Assembly (NCBI RefSeq): GCF_005144885.1
Contig: NZ_CP039690.1
Location: 5,531,001 to 5,595,000 of the forward strand
Length of the DNA stretch: 64,000 bases
Origin: Phreatobacter stygius
Lineage (GTDB): Bacteria > Pseudomonadota > Alphaproteobacteria > Rhizobiales > Phreatobacteraceae
Direction: 5' to 3'
Shown in pieces: positions 52,849 through 61,818 of this stretch. How positions within the stretch are numbered: position 1 is the first letter of the stretch; the number at the start of each line of letters is the position of its first letter. A model generated the notes under the pieces. The model did no database searches, was not told the origin of the DNA, and saw only the letters and a list, made by a program, of their open reading frames with translations. Position numbers and translations under genes: made by a program.

Positions 52849-53784
52849 TCAGCGGCCGAGCGGCTCGCCCGCGCCGGTGCGCTCGGTGATCAGGCCGTAA
52901 TGTTCGACCCGGCGGTGGCGCGCGAAGTCGAAGATCGTCTCCTTGCCGAACCGGGTGTCGTCGAGGTCGCAGGCCACCACCAGCACACCGTCGTGCTCGT
53001 GGTCGAGCTCGCCGAGGATCTTGCCGTTGGGATCGACCACCAGCGTGCCGCCGGTCAGGTGATGGCCGTCTTCGGTGCCGGCCTTGGCCACCGCGACCAC
53101 GAAGGTCGAGTTCTGATAGGCGCCGGCCTGGACCGACAGGCGGTGGTGGAACAGCCGGTCTTCCAGGCCTTCGTCGCTGCGCTGTGAATTGACCGAGGGC
53201 GTATTGAAGCCGAGCACCACCATCTCGACGCCCTGCAGGCCCATGACGCGGTAGGTCTCCGGCCAGCGGCGGTCGTTGCAGATCGCCATGCCGACCAGGC
53301 CGCCCTCGAAATTCCACACCGGCCAGCCGAGATCGCCCGGCTCGAAATAGCGCTTCTCGAGATGCTGGTGCGAGCGGGTGTCGTCATAGTCGACATGTCC
53401 AGGCAAATGGACCTTGCGGTACTTGCCGGCGATCTTGCCGGAACGGTCGACCAGGATCGAGGTGTTGAAGTGCCGGCCCTCCGGCGTCAGCTCGGCATAA
53501 CCGAAGCTCATTGCCATGCCGAGCGCCCTGGCCTTGTCGAACAGCGGCGCGGTCGCCGCATTCGGCATGGAGGCCTCGAACCAGCTGTCGGCCTCGGCGC
53601 GGTCCTCATGGTACCAGCGCGGGAAGAAGGTGGTCAGCGCCAGTTCCGGGTAGACGATGAAATTCGCGCCCCTGGCATGCGCCTCGTCCATCAGCGCGAT
53701 CATCCGGCCGACGACATCGGCGCGGCTCTCGGCCTTCTGGATGGGGCCGAGCTGGGCGGCGGCGATGGTGACGATGCGAGGCAT
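52849..53784 (-). CDS. N-carbamoyl-D-amino acid hydrolase
   Basis: 311 residues of the nitrilase superfamily. The Glu-Lys-Cys triad is Glu47 in YPELALTTFFPRWY, Lys124 in KYRKVHLPGH and Cys169 in CNDRRWPE. The segment FPRWY and HLEKRYFEPGDLG match Agrobacterium D-carbamoylase closely. It removes the carbamoyl group from N-carbamoyl-D-amino acids. It is the last gene in a minus-strand operon with an M20 hydrolase (15 bases upstream) and a hydantoinase-like amidohydrolase. Confidence 0.93.
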   Translation of the reverse strand: MPRIVTIAAAQLGPIQKAESRADVVGRMIALMDEAHARGANFIVYPELALTTFFPRWYHEDRAEADSWFEASMPNAATAPLFDKARALGMAMSFGYAELTPEGRHFNTSILVDRSGKIAGKYRKVHLPGHVDYDDTRSHQHLEKRYFEPGDLGWPVWNFEGGLVGMAICNDRRWPETYRVMGLQGVEMVVLGFNTPSVNSQRSDEGLEDRLFHHRLSVQAGAYQNSTFVVAVAKAGTEDGHHLTGGTLVVDPNGKILGELDHEHDGVLVVACDLDDTRFGKETIFDFARHRRVEHYGLITERTGAGEPLGR

Positions 53785-53799
53785 GCAAAATGGTCCTGG

Positions 53800-55068
53800 T
53801 CAAAGGGCGGGTGAGATGGGTCCCGGAGCGGCGAGCCTGTGGTCGAGCAGACGCACGGTCTCGGCGAGCACGCGGGCGCCGGCTTCGGCCTGGGCCGGCT
53901 CGGTCCATTCCTCGGGGGTGTGGCTGCGGCCATCGCGACAGGGAATGAAGATCATGCCGATCGGCCCGGTGGCGGCGACGAAGACGCCGTCATGGCCGGC
54001 GCCGCTGGCGATCGGCTGGCTGGAATAACCGGCGAGCCGCGCCGCATCGGCCGCCGCCTGCTGGATCAGGGCGGCGCAGGCGGTTGGCGCGACATGCGAG
54101 ACGAGCTCGCGCCGGACCGTCAGGCGGAGCGCTTCGGTGCGCTCCCGCGTGGTCTCCAAGAGCTCGGCGCCGAAACGGTCGATGGCATCCTCGTCGGCGG
54201 AGCGAACCTCCAGCGACAGGGCCACTTCGCCGGGCACCGCATTGGCTGCGTTGGGCACGACGACGAGATGGCCGATCGTGCCGATCACCGGCCGGGCTGC
54301 CGCCTGCAAGGCCAGGGCCTTGGCATGCACCGCCTCGATGATCGCGGCCGCGCCGACCAGCGCGTCCGCCCGATAGGCCATCGGGGTGGTGCCGGAATGA
54401 TCGGCGCGGCCGGTGACGGTGATGCGCTCGCGGCGAATGCCGACGATATCGGTGACGACACCGATATCGCAGCCGGCGCTCTCCAGGATGCGGCCCTGCT
54501 CGATGTGCAATTCGACATAGGCTGCAACAGGTGCCGCCGCGGCGCGGCTGCCGAGTTCGTCCGGGCGGCCGCCGACAGCGAGCATGGCTTCGCGCAGGGT
54601 CACCCCGTCGGCGCGCTTCAGTGCCAGCATGTCCGGCGTGAGCTTGCCGGCATAGGCGCGGCTGCCGATGCAGGAGAGCCCGAACTCGCTCGGCTCCTCC
54701 GCCAGGAAGTCATAGACCTTGAGCGGATGGCGCAGCCGCTCGCCGCGTTCGGCGAGGCCTTGCGCGACTTCCAGGCCGGCGATCACGCCGAGGATGCCGT
54801 CGAAACGGCCGCCCGCCGGCACCGTGTCGGAATGCGAGCCGACGACGATCGGCGGCAGCGCCGGATCCGTGCCGGCCCATTCGCCGACGAGATTGCCGCC
54901 GGCATCGATCGAGGTCGCAAGGCCGCTCGCCCTAAATTCCGCTGCGAGCCAGGCCCGTCCTTCGATAAAGCGCGGGCTGAACGACCGGCGCGTCCAGGGC
55001 CGGTCGGGATCGGTGATCCCGGCCAGCGCCTCGATCCGGCGCCACAACCTGTCGCGGTCAATGGGCAT
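53800..55068 (-). CDS. M20 Zn-dependent N-carbamoyl/allantoate hydrolase
   Basis: 422 residues of the HyuC/AllC type. Metal ligands are in VVGSHSDTVPAGGRFDGILG (His, Asp), LAEEPSEFG (Glu-Glu pair), AYVELHIEQG (His) and SGAGHDG (His). The start MPIDRDRLWRRIEALAG at 55068 is the family start and overlaps the upstream gene by 11 bases. It hydrolyses N-carbamoyl-L-amino acids, ureidopropionate or allantoate. Coexistence with a D-carbamoylase means both stereo-forms, or two different ureido products, could be processed. Confidence 0.92.
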   Translation of the reverse strand: MPIDRDRLWRRIEALAGITDPDRPWTRRSFSPRFIEGRAWLAAEFRASGLATSIDAGGNLVGEWAGTDPALPPIVVGSHSDTVPAGGRFDGILGVIAGLEVAQGLAERGERLRHPLKVYDFLAEEPSEFGLSCIGSRAYAGKLTPDMLALKRADGVTLREAMLAVGGRPDELGSRAAAAPVAAYVELHIEQGRILESAGCDIGVVTDIVGIRRERITVTGRADHSGTTPMAYRADALVGAAAIIEAVHAKALALQAAARPVIGTIGHLVVVPNAANAVPGEVALSLEVRSADEDAIDRFGAELLETTRERTEALRLTVRRELVSHVAPTACAALIQQAAADAARLAGYSSQPIASGAGHDGVFVAATGPIGMIFIPCRDGRSHTPEEWTEPAQAEAGARVLAETVRLLDHRLAAPGPISPAL

Positions 55069-56431
55069 GGCGGCGTGATCCTGCTGACGCGGGCGGGACG
55101 AAACGGCCGTCGCCGGCCTGGTTGCGGATCCGGGTGCCGTCCCAGGCGAGCGCGCCGCGTAGATAGGTTGCCGCCACCCGCACCGAGAAGACCCGGCCCT
55201 CGAACGAGCTCCACTGCACCGCCGACAGGCTTTTCGACGGGTCGAACGGGAAGGCTCCGGGTTCGAGCACGACGACGTCGGCATCGGCGCCGGGCGCAAG
55301 CCGCCCCTTGTCGGCGAGCTGGAAGGCCCGCGCCGGACCCTCGCACAGGAGCTTCACTGCCATGGTCGGCGCGATGCCGCGCTCGGCGCAGCCGGTCCAC
55401 AGCGCCGGCAGCAGGGTCTCCAGGCCCGGTCCGCCCGAAACATTGGCGAAGACATTGGGATTGCCCTTCTTTTCCAGGCCCCAGGAGACATGGTCCGATG
55501 AGACGAAATCGCATTCGCCGCGCGCGATATGGGTCCACAGCCGGTCCATCTCGGCCTTGGGCCGGATCGGCGGATAATGTTTCGCCCGCGCGCCGAAGCG
55601 GCGGACATGCTCTTCCTCGTTGAGCATCAGATATTGCACGCAGGTTTCGATCGTCGCCTGGTGACCGGCCTGCCGGTACATGTTGCAGATCTCGAAACCG
55701 CGCGAGGTCGAGACGTGCACGGCATGGGCGCGCGCGCCGGTCTCCGCGCCGAGTTCGTAGATGCGGGCGGTCGCAAGGTTCTCGATCAATGGGGTATGGG
55801 CGCGGCCGAAGGCGTCCCAGCCGGTATCGCCCGCGGCTATGGCGCGCGCGATACGGGCTTGCGTCATCGCCTGGTCCTGGTTGTGCACGCCGCACAACAG
55901 GCCGCTCGGCGCGATCAGGCGGAAGGCCTCGAACAGCGTGTCGTCGGCGATGCGCGGAAAGCGCGTCGCATTGGCCTCGAACATCGAGAATTTGAACGCG
56001 CAGGCGCCCGCTTCGATCAGTCCGGGAATGGCGCCGAGGCCGTTCTCGATGGCGATGGTGGCATAAAGCGCGACATCGACCTGGGCCTCGCTCTCGACCC
56101 GCGCGCGCTTGGCCTCGAACTGGCTGCGGCCGGTCACCGGCTCGGGCTCGTCATAGGGCATCTCGACCATCACGGTGATGCCGCCGGCCGCCGCCGCCCG
56201 CGAGGCCATGCCAATGCCTTCCTGGCCGGCCTGGCTGCCGGAATGAACCTGTCCGTCGATGACACCGGGGATGATCCACTGGCCGCGAAAGTCCTCGGTC
56301 TTGTCGGCACCCGGCGGAGTCCCGTCGCCAATCAGTGCGACCTTGCCGTCGCGCACCGCCACGTGGCCGTTCTCGATGACGCGATCCGAAAGCACGATAT
56401 TGCCCCGGAGAACGAGGTCGAAATCACTCAT
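55058..56431 (-). CDS. Hydantoinase/dihydroorotase-like amidohydrolase
   Basis: 457 residues, TIM-barrel amidohydrolase. The first metal motif reads IDGQVHSG: the first His of the usual HxH is Gln61 and His63 is retained, as also in the DDQVH-type dihydroorotase branch. Lys147 in ACAFKFSMFE is the likely carboxylated lysine. Further ligands lie in HVSTSRG and SSDHVSW. With a D-carbamoylase and an M20 hydrolase in the same operon, ring opening of a hydantoin, dihydropyrimidine or allantoin is the best guess. First gene of the operon, divergent from lysR. Confidence 0.87.
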   Translation of the reverse strand: MSDFDLVLRGNIVLSDRVIENGHVAVRDGKVALIGDGTPPGADKTEDFRGQWIIPGVIDGQVHSGSQAGQEGIGMASRAAAAGGITVMVEMPYDEPEPVTGRSQFEAKRARVESEAQVDVALYATIAIENGLGAIPGLIEAGACAFKFSMFEANATRFPRIADDTLFEAFRLIAPSGLLCGVHNQDQAMTQARIARAIAAGDTGWDAFGRAHTPLIENLATARIYELGAETGARAHAVHVSTSRGFEICNMYRQAGHQATIETCVQYLMLNEEEHVRRFGARAKHYPPIRPKAEMDRLWTHIARGECDFVSSDHVSWGLEKKGNPNVFANVSGGPGLETLLPALWTGCAERGIAPTMAVKLLCEGPARAFQLADKGRLAPGADADVVVLEPGAFPFDPSKSLSAVQWSSFEGRVFSVRVAATYLRGALAWDGTRIRNQAGDGRFVPPASAGSRRHAH

Positions 56432-56534
56432 GGTCGTCTGCTCGCTGCCGTCCGGACCGGTCGACGGTTCGGTTCCGGCCGCGACCATAGCGGGCTGGTG
56501 TCAAGACCAGGACATGCTAATTCTCCGAGCATCT

Positions 56535-56549
56535 ATAATCCGAGGTTAT
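56535..56549. promoter_or_regulatory. LysR-type box before lysR
   Basis: ATAAT-CCGAG-GTTAT, fitting the T-N11-A rule of LysR-type regulators. It lies 10 bases before the lysR start in the divergent gap. A near-identical box is found at 57547. Confidence 0.7.
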
Positions 56550-56559
56550 GCCCGTGACG

Positions 56560-57465
56560 ATGAATCTTCGGCAGATCGAGATGTTCCGCGCGGTCATGAT
56601 GACCGGCTCGATCAGCGGCGCAGCGCGGCTCTTGTCGGTGTCGCAGCCGGCGATCAGCCGGCTGCTCGCCTATACCGAGGATCGCCTTGGCCTGACGCTG
56701 TTCGAGCGGGTCAAGGGGCGGGTGCAGCCGACGCCGGAGGCGCGGCGGCTGTTCATCGAGGTCGACCAGGTTCACCAGGGGGTGGCGCGGGTCAACGAAC
56801 TGGCCGACGAATTGCGGCGCGGCGGCACCGGCTCGGTGCGCATGGTGGCAAGCCCGAGCGTCGGCCATGTCCTGGTGCCCAAGGCGATCGCGCGTTTCCG
56901 TGCGCGCTTTCCCGAAGTGCGCATCGAACTGGAAATCCTGACGCTGTCCGAGCTGATCGCCAAGGTCGGCAGCAACCGAGTCGACCTGGCGGTCACCTCG
57001 ATTGCCGTCGACGAGCCGACGGTGACCTCGGTCTCCATCGGGGAGGGGCGGCTGCAGGTGATTTTCCCGGCCGACCATCCGCTTGGCGAAAAACGCATCA
57101 TCAAGCCAGCGGATCTCGCGCCCTATCCGATCATCAGCTACGGCCCTCAGACGCCTTACGGCATGATCGTCAACCGCGTGCTGATGAGCACCACCAAGCC
57201 TATCCGCGTGAACACCCAGGTGCGCTTCACGCCGAATGCCTGCAGCCTGGTACAGGCTGGCGCCGGCATCGCCATCGTCGACGATTTCGTGCTGATGGAC
57301 GGAGCCTGGCCCAATATCCAGTCGCGGCCGCTGGTGCCGAAGACGACCACCCGGGTGCATCTGCTGACCGCGCGTGTCGAACCGCTGTCGCGTATCGCCC
57401 GCAGCTTCGTCGCAAACCTCAAGGAATTGCTCGCCGATCCAGCGGAACCGCCGGGCAGGGGCTGA
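56560..57465 (+). CDS. LysR-family transcriptional regulator
   Basis: 301 residues. N-terminal winged helix MNLRQIEMFRAVMMTGSISGAARLLSVSQPAISRLLAYTE, then the periplasmic-binding-protein-like effector domain (~90-295). The start at 56560 gives the canonical MNLRQIEMFRAV; an upstream ATG at 56548 would overlap the box. It is divergent from the hydantoinase operon and followed by the ABC importer. A second matching box lies before the importer. It is the probable activator of the whole island. Confidence 0.93.
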   Translation: MNLRQIEMFRAVMMTGSISGAARLLSVSQPAISRLLAYTEDRLGLTLFERVKGRVQPTPEARRLFIEVDQVHQGVARVNELADELRRGGTGSVRMVASPSVGHVLVPKAIARFRARFPEVRIELEILTLSELIAKVGSNRVDLAVTSIAVDEPTVTSVSIGEGRLQVIFPADHPLGEKRIIKPADLAPYPIISYGPQTPYGMIVNRVLMSTTKPIRVNTQVRFTPNACSLVQAGAGIAIVDDFVLMDGAWPNIQSRPLVPKTTTRVHLLTARVEPLSRIARSFVANLKELLADPAEPPGRG

Positions 57466-57546
57466 CGCAGGACATGGCTCGTCAACCTTACGCCGTGGCT
57501 CCGGCGCGCATTTTCTGGGTTTATCAGGACATCTCCCTTCACCTCA

Positions 57547-57561
57547 TAACAAGGTGTTATA
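57547..57561. promoter_or_regulatory. LysR-type box before ABC importer
   Basis: ATAAC-AAGGT-GTTAT, a near-perfect dyad fitting T-N11-A and sharing ATAA-N7-TTAT with the box at 56535. It lies 79 bases before the receptor gene start, a normal activator position. Confidence 0.75.
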
Positions 57562-57639
57562 GCTTCGGCTGATCTTGGTATTTGATTTTACATCTCTCCT
57601 TGCCCCAGCGTCCTGCCGGGAACGCAATGGGAGAGAAAC

Positions 57640-58638
57640 ATGCCGGGCCTCAAAACATCCATCCTTGCCGTCGCCGCCAGCCTGGCGCTGGCCGCGATCG
57701 CGCCTGCCGGGGCCGCCGAACGTGTCACGCTGATGCTCGACTGGATTCCGACCGGCGACTACGCGCCCTATTATGCGGGGATCGCGTCGGGCATCTATCA
57801 GCGCAACGGCATCGAGCTCAGGATCGTCAAGGGCAACGGTTCGGGCGATACCTTGAGCAAGCTCGCCGGCGGCGCCGCCGATATCGGCATGGCCGACATC
57901 TCGGCGCTGTTCACCGCGCGCCAGCGCGGCAACATGCCGGTCAAGATGATCGCCTCGGTCTATGCCCATTCGCCGCATTCGCTGTTCGTGCGCAAGGATT
58001 CCGGCATCACCAGTTTCGCCGGGCTCGAGGGGCGGCGCATCGGCATCACGCCCGGCAACAGCCATAGGCTCTACTTCCCGGCCGTGGCCGCGGCCGCCCG
58101 TACCGATCCGAACAAGATCGAATGGGTGACGGTCGATGGTTCCTCCATGGCCGCGCTGTTGATCAGCGGCCGCATCGACGCCGCGCCGTTCTATTCGACC
58201 AATTTCTACTATCAGAACAAACAGGCCATGCGCGCCGGCCGGGAACTGGCTTTCCTGCCCTTCGTCGAAGCCGGCTTCTCGATCTATTCGCTGTCGTTCC
58301 ACGCGACCGAGGCGACTATCCAGAACCGCGCCGCGATGCTGCGCAACTTCCTGAAAGCCACCCGCGAAGCCTGGGTTGCGGCCCGCGCCAATCCGCAGGC
58401 GACCTGCGAAGCCCATGTCAAGCTGGTGCCGGAAGTGGCGCTGGACGATTGCCTGGGCAGCCTCAACGCCACGCTCGGCTTCATCTTCACCGACCACTCG
58501 GCCTCGGTCGGCCTCGGCGGCATCAATGACGAGCGCCTGGGCAAGACCTACGAGGTGGTCGCGGCATCGCAGAGCCTCGACACCCGCCTCAATCCGCGCA
58601 CCGCCGTCGACATGAGCCTGCTGCCGACCTCCCCCTGA
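57640..58638 (+). CDS. ABC importer substrate-binding protein (NMT1/THI5-like)
   Basis: 332 residues with a signal peptide (SILAVAASLALAAIAPAGAA, cleavage after AGA). THI5-like fold: VTLMLDWIPTGDYAPYYAGIASGIY, ADIGMADISALFTA, YAHSPHSLFV. These receptors bind pyrimidine-like or sulfonate/aromatic ligands. GAGAG precedes the ATG. It is the first gene of a receptor-ATPase-permease set inside the cyclic-amide island, so it may bind a hydantoin or pyrimidine-type ring. Confidence 0.92.
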   Translation: MPGLKTSILAVAASLALAAIAPAGAAERVTLMLDWIPTGDYAPYYAGIASGIYQRNGIELRIVKGNGSGDTLSKLAGGAADIGMADISALFTARQRGNMPVKMIASVYAHSPHSLFVRKDSGITSFAGLEGRRIGITPGNSHRLYFPAVAAAARTDPNKIEWVTVDGSSMAALLISGRIDAAPFYSTNFYYQNKQAMRAGRELAFLPFVEAGFSIYSLSFHATEATIQNRAAMLRNFLKATREAWVAARANPQATCEAHVKLVPEVALDDCLGSLNATLGFIFTDHSASVGLGGINDERLGKTYEVVAASQSLDTRLNPRTAVDMSLLPTSP

Positions 58639-58689
58639 CCAACAGCCGCTGCCGAAGGCACTGCGCCGAGGTGGGGGCAAGGACATTCC

Positions 58690-59469
58690 ATGATCGAAAT
58701 CAGCAATGCGGGCCAGGTTTTCGGGCCCGCCGGCGAGGGCGGCGTGCGCGCGCTCGACGGCATCAACCTGACCATCCGCGACCGCGAGATCGTCACGCTC
58801 GTCGGCCCGTCCGGCTGCGGCAAGTCCACCCTTCTGCGCCTGGTCTCCGGGCTGATCCCGCCATCCGAAGGGGCCATCCGGATCAATGGCGACAAGGTCA
58901 CAGCGCCGCGCCAGGACACCGGCATCGTGTTCCAGGCGCCGACCCTGCTGCCCTGGGCGACGATCTTCGAGAACGTCATGTTCCCGTCGAGCATCATGAA
59001 GCGCGACGACGCGGCGGCGCGTGAGCGTGCCCATGAGCTCCTGCGCGTCGCCGGCATCGCCGATTTCGCCGATCGGCGGCCGAAGCAATTGTCCGGCGGC
59101 ATGCAGCAGCGCGCCGCCATCTGCCGGGCGCTGGTGCACAATCCCTCGATCCTGCTGATGGACGAGCCTTTCGGTGCGCTCGATGCCTTGACCCGCGAGG
59201 TGATGACCATCGAGCTGCTGCGGATCTGGACGGCGACACCCAAGACCATCCTGTTCGTCACCCACTCGATCCCCGAGGCGGTGATCCTGGCCGACCGGGT
59301 GGTGGTGATGTCGCCACGCCCGGGGAGGATCGCCGAGATCATCGAGGTCGACCTGCCGCGGCCACGCAATTTCGCGCTGGCCGGGCACCCGGAATTCCAG
59401 CGTTGCGCCGAGCGCATCCGCAATCTCATTTTCGGCGACCAGGGGGCCCGGTTCGATGTCCAGCACTGA
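58690..59469 (+). CDS. ABC importer ATP-binding protein (SsuB/TauB type)
   Basis: 259 residues. Walker A LVGPSGCGKSTLLRLV (~38-53), signature LSGGMQQRAAICRAL (~136-150), Walker B ILLMDEPFGALD (~155-166). The D-loop and the switch His in TILFVTHSIPEA are present. It overlaps the permease start by 14 bases. It powers uptake by the permease encoded next. Confidence 0.94.
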   Translation: MIEISNAGQVFGPAGEGGVRALDGINLTIRDREIVTLVGPSGCGKSTLLRLVSGLIPPSEGAIRINGDKVTAPRQDTGIVFQAPTLLPWATIFENVMFPSSIMKRDDAAARERAHELLRVAGIADFADRRPKQLSGGMQQRAAICRALVHNPSILLMDEPFGALDALTREVMTIELLRIWTATPKTILFVTHSIPEAVILADRVVVMSPRPGRIAEIIEVDLPRPRNFALAGHPEFQRCAERIRNLIFGDQGARFDVQH

Positions 59470-60247
59470 CTTGCGCCGCCTGTTCAATTCCAGCCGGGAA
59501 TTCGTCATTCCCTTGGTCGCGCTGGTCATTCTCATGGTCATCTGGGAAGCGAGCGTGCGGTTCTTCGCCGTCCCGGAATATCTGCTGCCGGCGCCGAGCC
59601 GGATCTTCGAAGACACCTATGCGATGGGCTGGGTGGTCGGCGATCACACCATGGCGACGCTCAGGACCATCCTGTTCGGCTTCTTGCTGTCGATCGCGGT
59701 CAGCTTGCCGCTCGCCGTGCTGATTTCCTCGTCGAAGCTGTTCGCCGATGCGATCTATCCGCTTCTGGTGCTCACCCAATCCGTGCCGAAAGTGGCGATC
59801 GCACCGATCCTGGTGGTCATGCTCGGCCCCAATGAGCTGCCGCGGGTCATCGTCACCTTCCTGGTCGCGTTCTTCCCGCTGGTCATCTCGATCACCGCGG
59901 GCCTGATGGCGGTGCCCTCCGAACTGGTCGAGCTGTCGCGCTCGTGCCGGGCGAGCAAGCTGCAGGAACTCATACGCATCCGCCTGCCTTATTCCATTCC
60001 GTTCCTGTTTTCGGGCCTCAAGGTCGCCATCGCGCTATCGGTGGTTGGTGCGGTGGTCGGCGAATTCGTCGCCGCCGAAAAAGGGCTCGGCTATCTCATC
60101 ACCTCGGCCACCGCTTTCTTCAAGGTGCCGGTCGCCTTCGGCGCCATGCTGATCCTGGCCATTCTGGGCATCGTTTTGTTCCAGGCCATCGTGGTGGTCG
60201 AGCGGGTGTTCTTTCCCTGGGCCGCGGCCGAGGAACCGCGGACCTGA
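59456..60247 (+). CDS. ABC importer permease (SsuC/TauC type)
   Basis: 263 residues with about six transmembrane helices and the EAA-like loop (ELVELSRSCRASKLQELIRIRLPYSIPFLFSGLKVAIALSVVGAVVGEFVA broken here as ELSRSCRASK and LRIRLP-like). The start overlaps the ATPase gene. It forms the inner-membrane channel of the importer. GEFVAAEKGLGYLI is the C-terminal family motif. Confidence 0.92.
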   Translation: MSSTDLRRLFNSSREFVIPLVALVILMVIWEASVRFFAVPEYLLPAPSRIFEDTYAMGWVVGDHTMATLRTILFGFLLSIAVSLPLAVLISSSKLFADAIYPLLVLTQSVPKVAIAPILVVMLGPNELPRVIVTFLVAFFPLVISITAGLMAVPSELVELSRSCRASKLQELIRIRLPYSIPFLFSGLKVAIALSVVGAVVGEFVAAEKGLGYLITSATAFFKVPVAFGAMLILAILGIVLFQAIVVVERVFFPWAAAEEPRT

Positions 60248-60284
60248 ACGGACCGCGCGACAGCAATCGACGGGGATATCAGTC

Positions 60285-61802
60285 ATGAGCCAAGATCGAC
60301 GTTACCAGGTGGTTCGCAACGCGCTGGTGTTGCGGCCGGGCCAGCTTCAGGCCGAGCCCCTCGACATCCTGGTCGAGGGCGACACGATCCGCGACGTCGG
60401 CCCGCGGGGCCTGGCGGCGCCCGAGGAGGCGGCCGTCGTCGACGGCGCGCGCCGGCTGGTCCATCCAGGCCTCGTCAACGCCCACACCCATGGCCACGGC
60501 GCGCTCGCCAAGGCCATGGGCGATCGCTGGTCGCTCGAGCTGTTGCTTGCCGCGGGTCCGTGGATCAGCGGCAATCGCAGCCTCGAGGACAAATATCTCA
60601 GCGCCTCCCTGAACGCCGCGGAGATGGTGCTGAAGGGCACCACCGCCTGTTACGACCTGTTCTTCGAAGTGCCGGCGCCGAGCCTCGACGGCATGGCGGC
60701 GGTGGCGCGCGCTTATGGCGACGTCGGCATGCGCGCGACCATCGCACCCATGGTGGCCGACATGTCGCTCTATCAGGCGATCCCCGGGCTCTATGAAGCC
60801 TTGCCGGAGGCGCTGCAGCGCGAAGTCGACAAGATGCGCATGCAGCCCTACGAAGCGACGCTGCGCGACGTCGAGGCCTTCATGAAAGGCCAGCGTTTCG
60901 ACGGCGACCGGTTGAAGCTGGCGCTTGCTCCGACCATTCCGCTGCATTGTTCCGACGGGTTTCTCGGCGCCTGCCGGGATTGCGCCCGCCAGTTCGGTCT
61001 CGGCCTGCACAGCCACGTGGCGGAATCGAAGGTCCAGGCGCTCTCCGGCCTGAAGCGCTACAAGCGCACCCTGACGGCACATCTCGACGAACTCGGCCTG
61101 CTCGGCCCGCATTTTACCGTGGCGCATGGCGTCTGGCTCGACGAAGACGACATGAGGCGGCTCGCCGGTCATGGCGCCTCGGTAGCGCACAATCCCGGCA
61201 GCAACATGCGGCTCGGCAGCGGCATTGCCGACATGCGCGCGATGTTGAAGGCCGGGGTCAATGTCGCCATCGGTACCGACGGCTCCAACAGCGGCGACAA
61301 CCAGAACATGTACGAGGCGGTGCGGCTTGCCTCCTTCGCCTCGAAGGTGCGCGGCCCCGACTATACCGAATGGGTGACCACGCCGGAGGCGCTGCATGCG
61401 GCGACCGAGGGCGGCGCCCGCGCGCTCGGCTTCCAGGGCCTGATCGGCCGCATCGAGGCCGGCTACAAGGCTGACCTGGTGTTCGTCGACCTCGACCACA
61501 TCAACTGGCTGCCGCACAATCGCACGGTCAACCAGATCGTTCATGTCGAGGACGGCACTGCGGTCCACAGCGTCATGATCGGCGGGCGTTTCGTGGTCGA
61601 GGACCGCAAGCTCCTGACCGTCGACATCCGCGCCCTGGCCGGTAAGGCCGAAGCCGCGCGCGAGCGCCTGGCAGCCGCCAACGAGCCCATGCGGGTGCTG
61701 GCTGAAAAGCTGCAGGATGCGGTCGGCTCGTTCTGCGTGGGCCTGGCGCGGCAGCCCTACCACATCGATCGTTACGGCAGCCGGACAGGCGAGGGGGCCT
61801 GA
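60285..61802 (+). CDS. TrzN/AtzA-like amidohydrolase
   Basis: 505 residues. Metal ligands: VNAHTHGHGA (His-x-His), LHSHVAES (His), VAHGVWLDEDD (His) and GTDGSNSGDNQN (Asp). This is the subtype III amidohydrolase layout used by chlorohydrolases, guanine and cytosine deaminases, and hydantoin-type enzymes. It follows the ABC permease by 37 bases and is transcribed with it. It probably deaminates or hydrolyses the imported ring compound. The exact substrate is not predictable. Confidence 0.9.
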   Translation: MSQDRRYQVVRNALVLRPGQLQAEPLDILVEGDTIRDVGPRGLAAPEEAAVVDGARRLVHPGLVNAHTHGHGALAKAMGDRWSLELLLAAGPWISGNRSLEDKYLSASLNAAEMVLKGTTACYDLFFEVPAPSLDGMAAVARAYGDVGMRATIAPMVADMSLYQAIPGLYEALPEALQREVDKMRMQPYEATLRDVEAFMKGQRFDGDRLKLALAPTIPLHCSDGFLGACRDCARQFGLGLHSHVAESKVQALSGLKRYKRTLTAHLDELGLLGPHFTVAHGVWLDEDDMRRLAGHGASVAHNPGSNMRLGSGIADMRAMLKAGVNVAIGTDGSNSGDNQNMYEAVRLASFASKVRGPDYTEWVTTPEALHAATEGGARALGFQGLIGRIEAGYKADLVFVDLDHINWLPHNRTVNQIVHVEDGTAVHSVMIGGRFVVEDRKLLTVDIRALAGKAEAARERLAAANEPMRVLAEKLQDAVGSFCVGLARQPYHIDRYGSRTGEGA

Positions 61803-61808
61803 GCCCCC
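61793..61808. terminator. Hairpin at convergent stop
   Basis: GGGGGC-CTGA-GCCCCC straddles the stop codon of the amidohydrolase, between convergent genes. Short and without a U-run; termination is only suggested. Confidence 0.4.
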
Positions 61809-61818
61809 CGCCGCCGGC

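Noticed and set aside
53839-55623. 594-codon plus-strand frame across the M20 and hydantoinase genes
   Set aside because: Crosses two real minus-strand genes; no domain seen.
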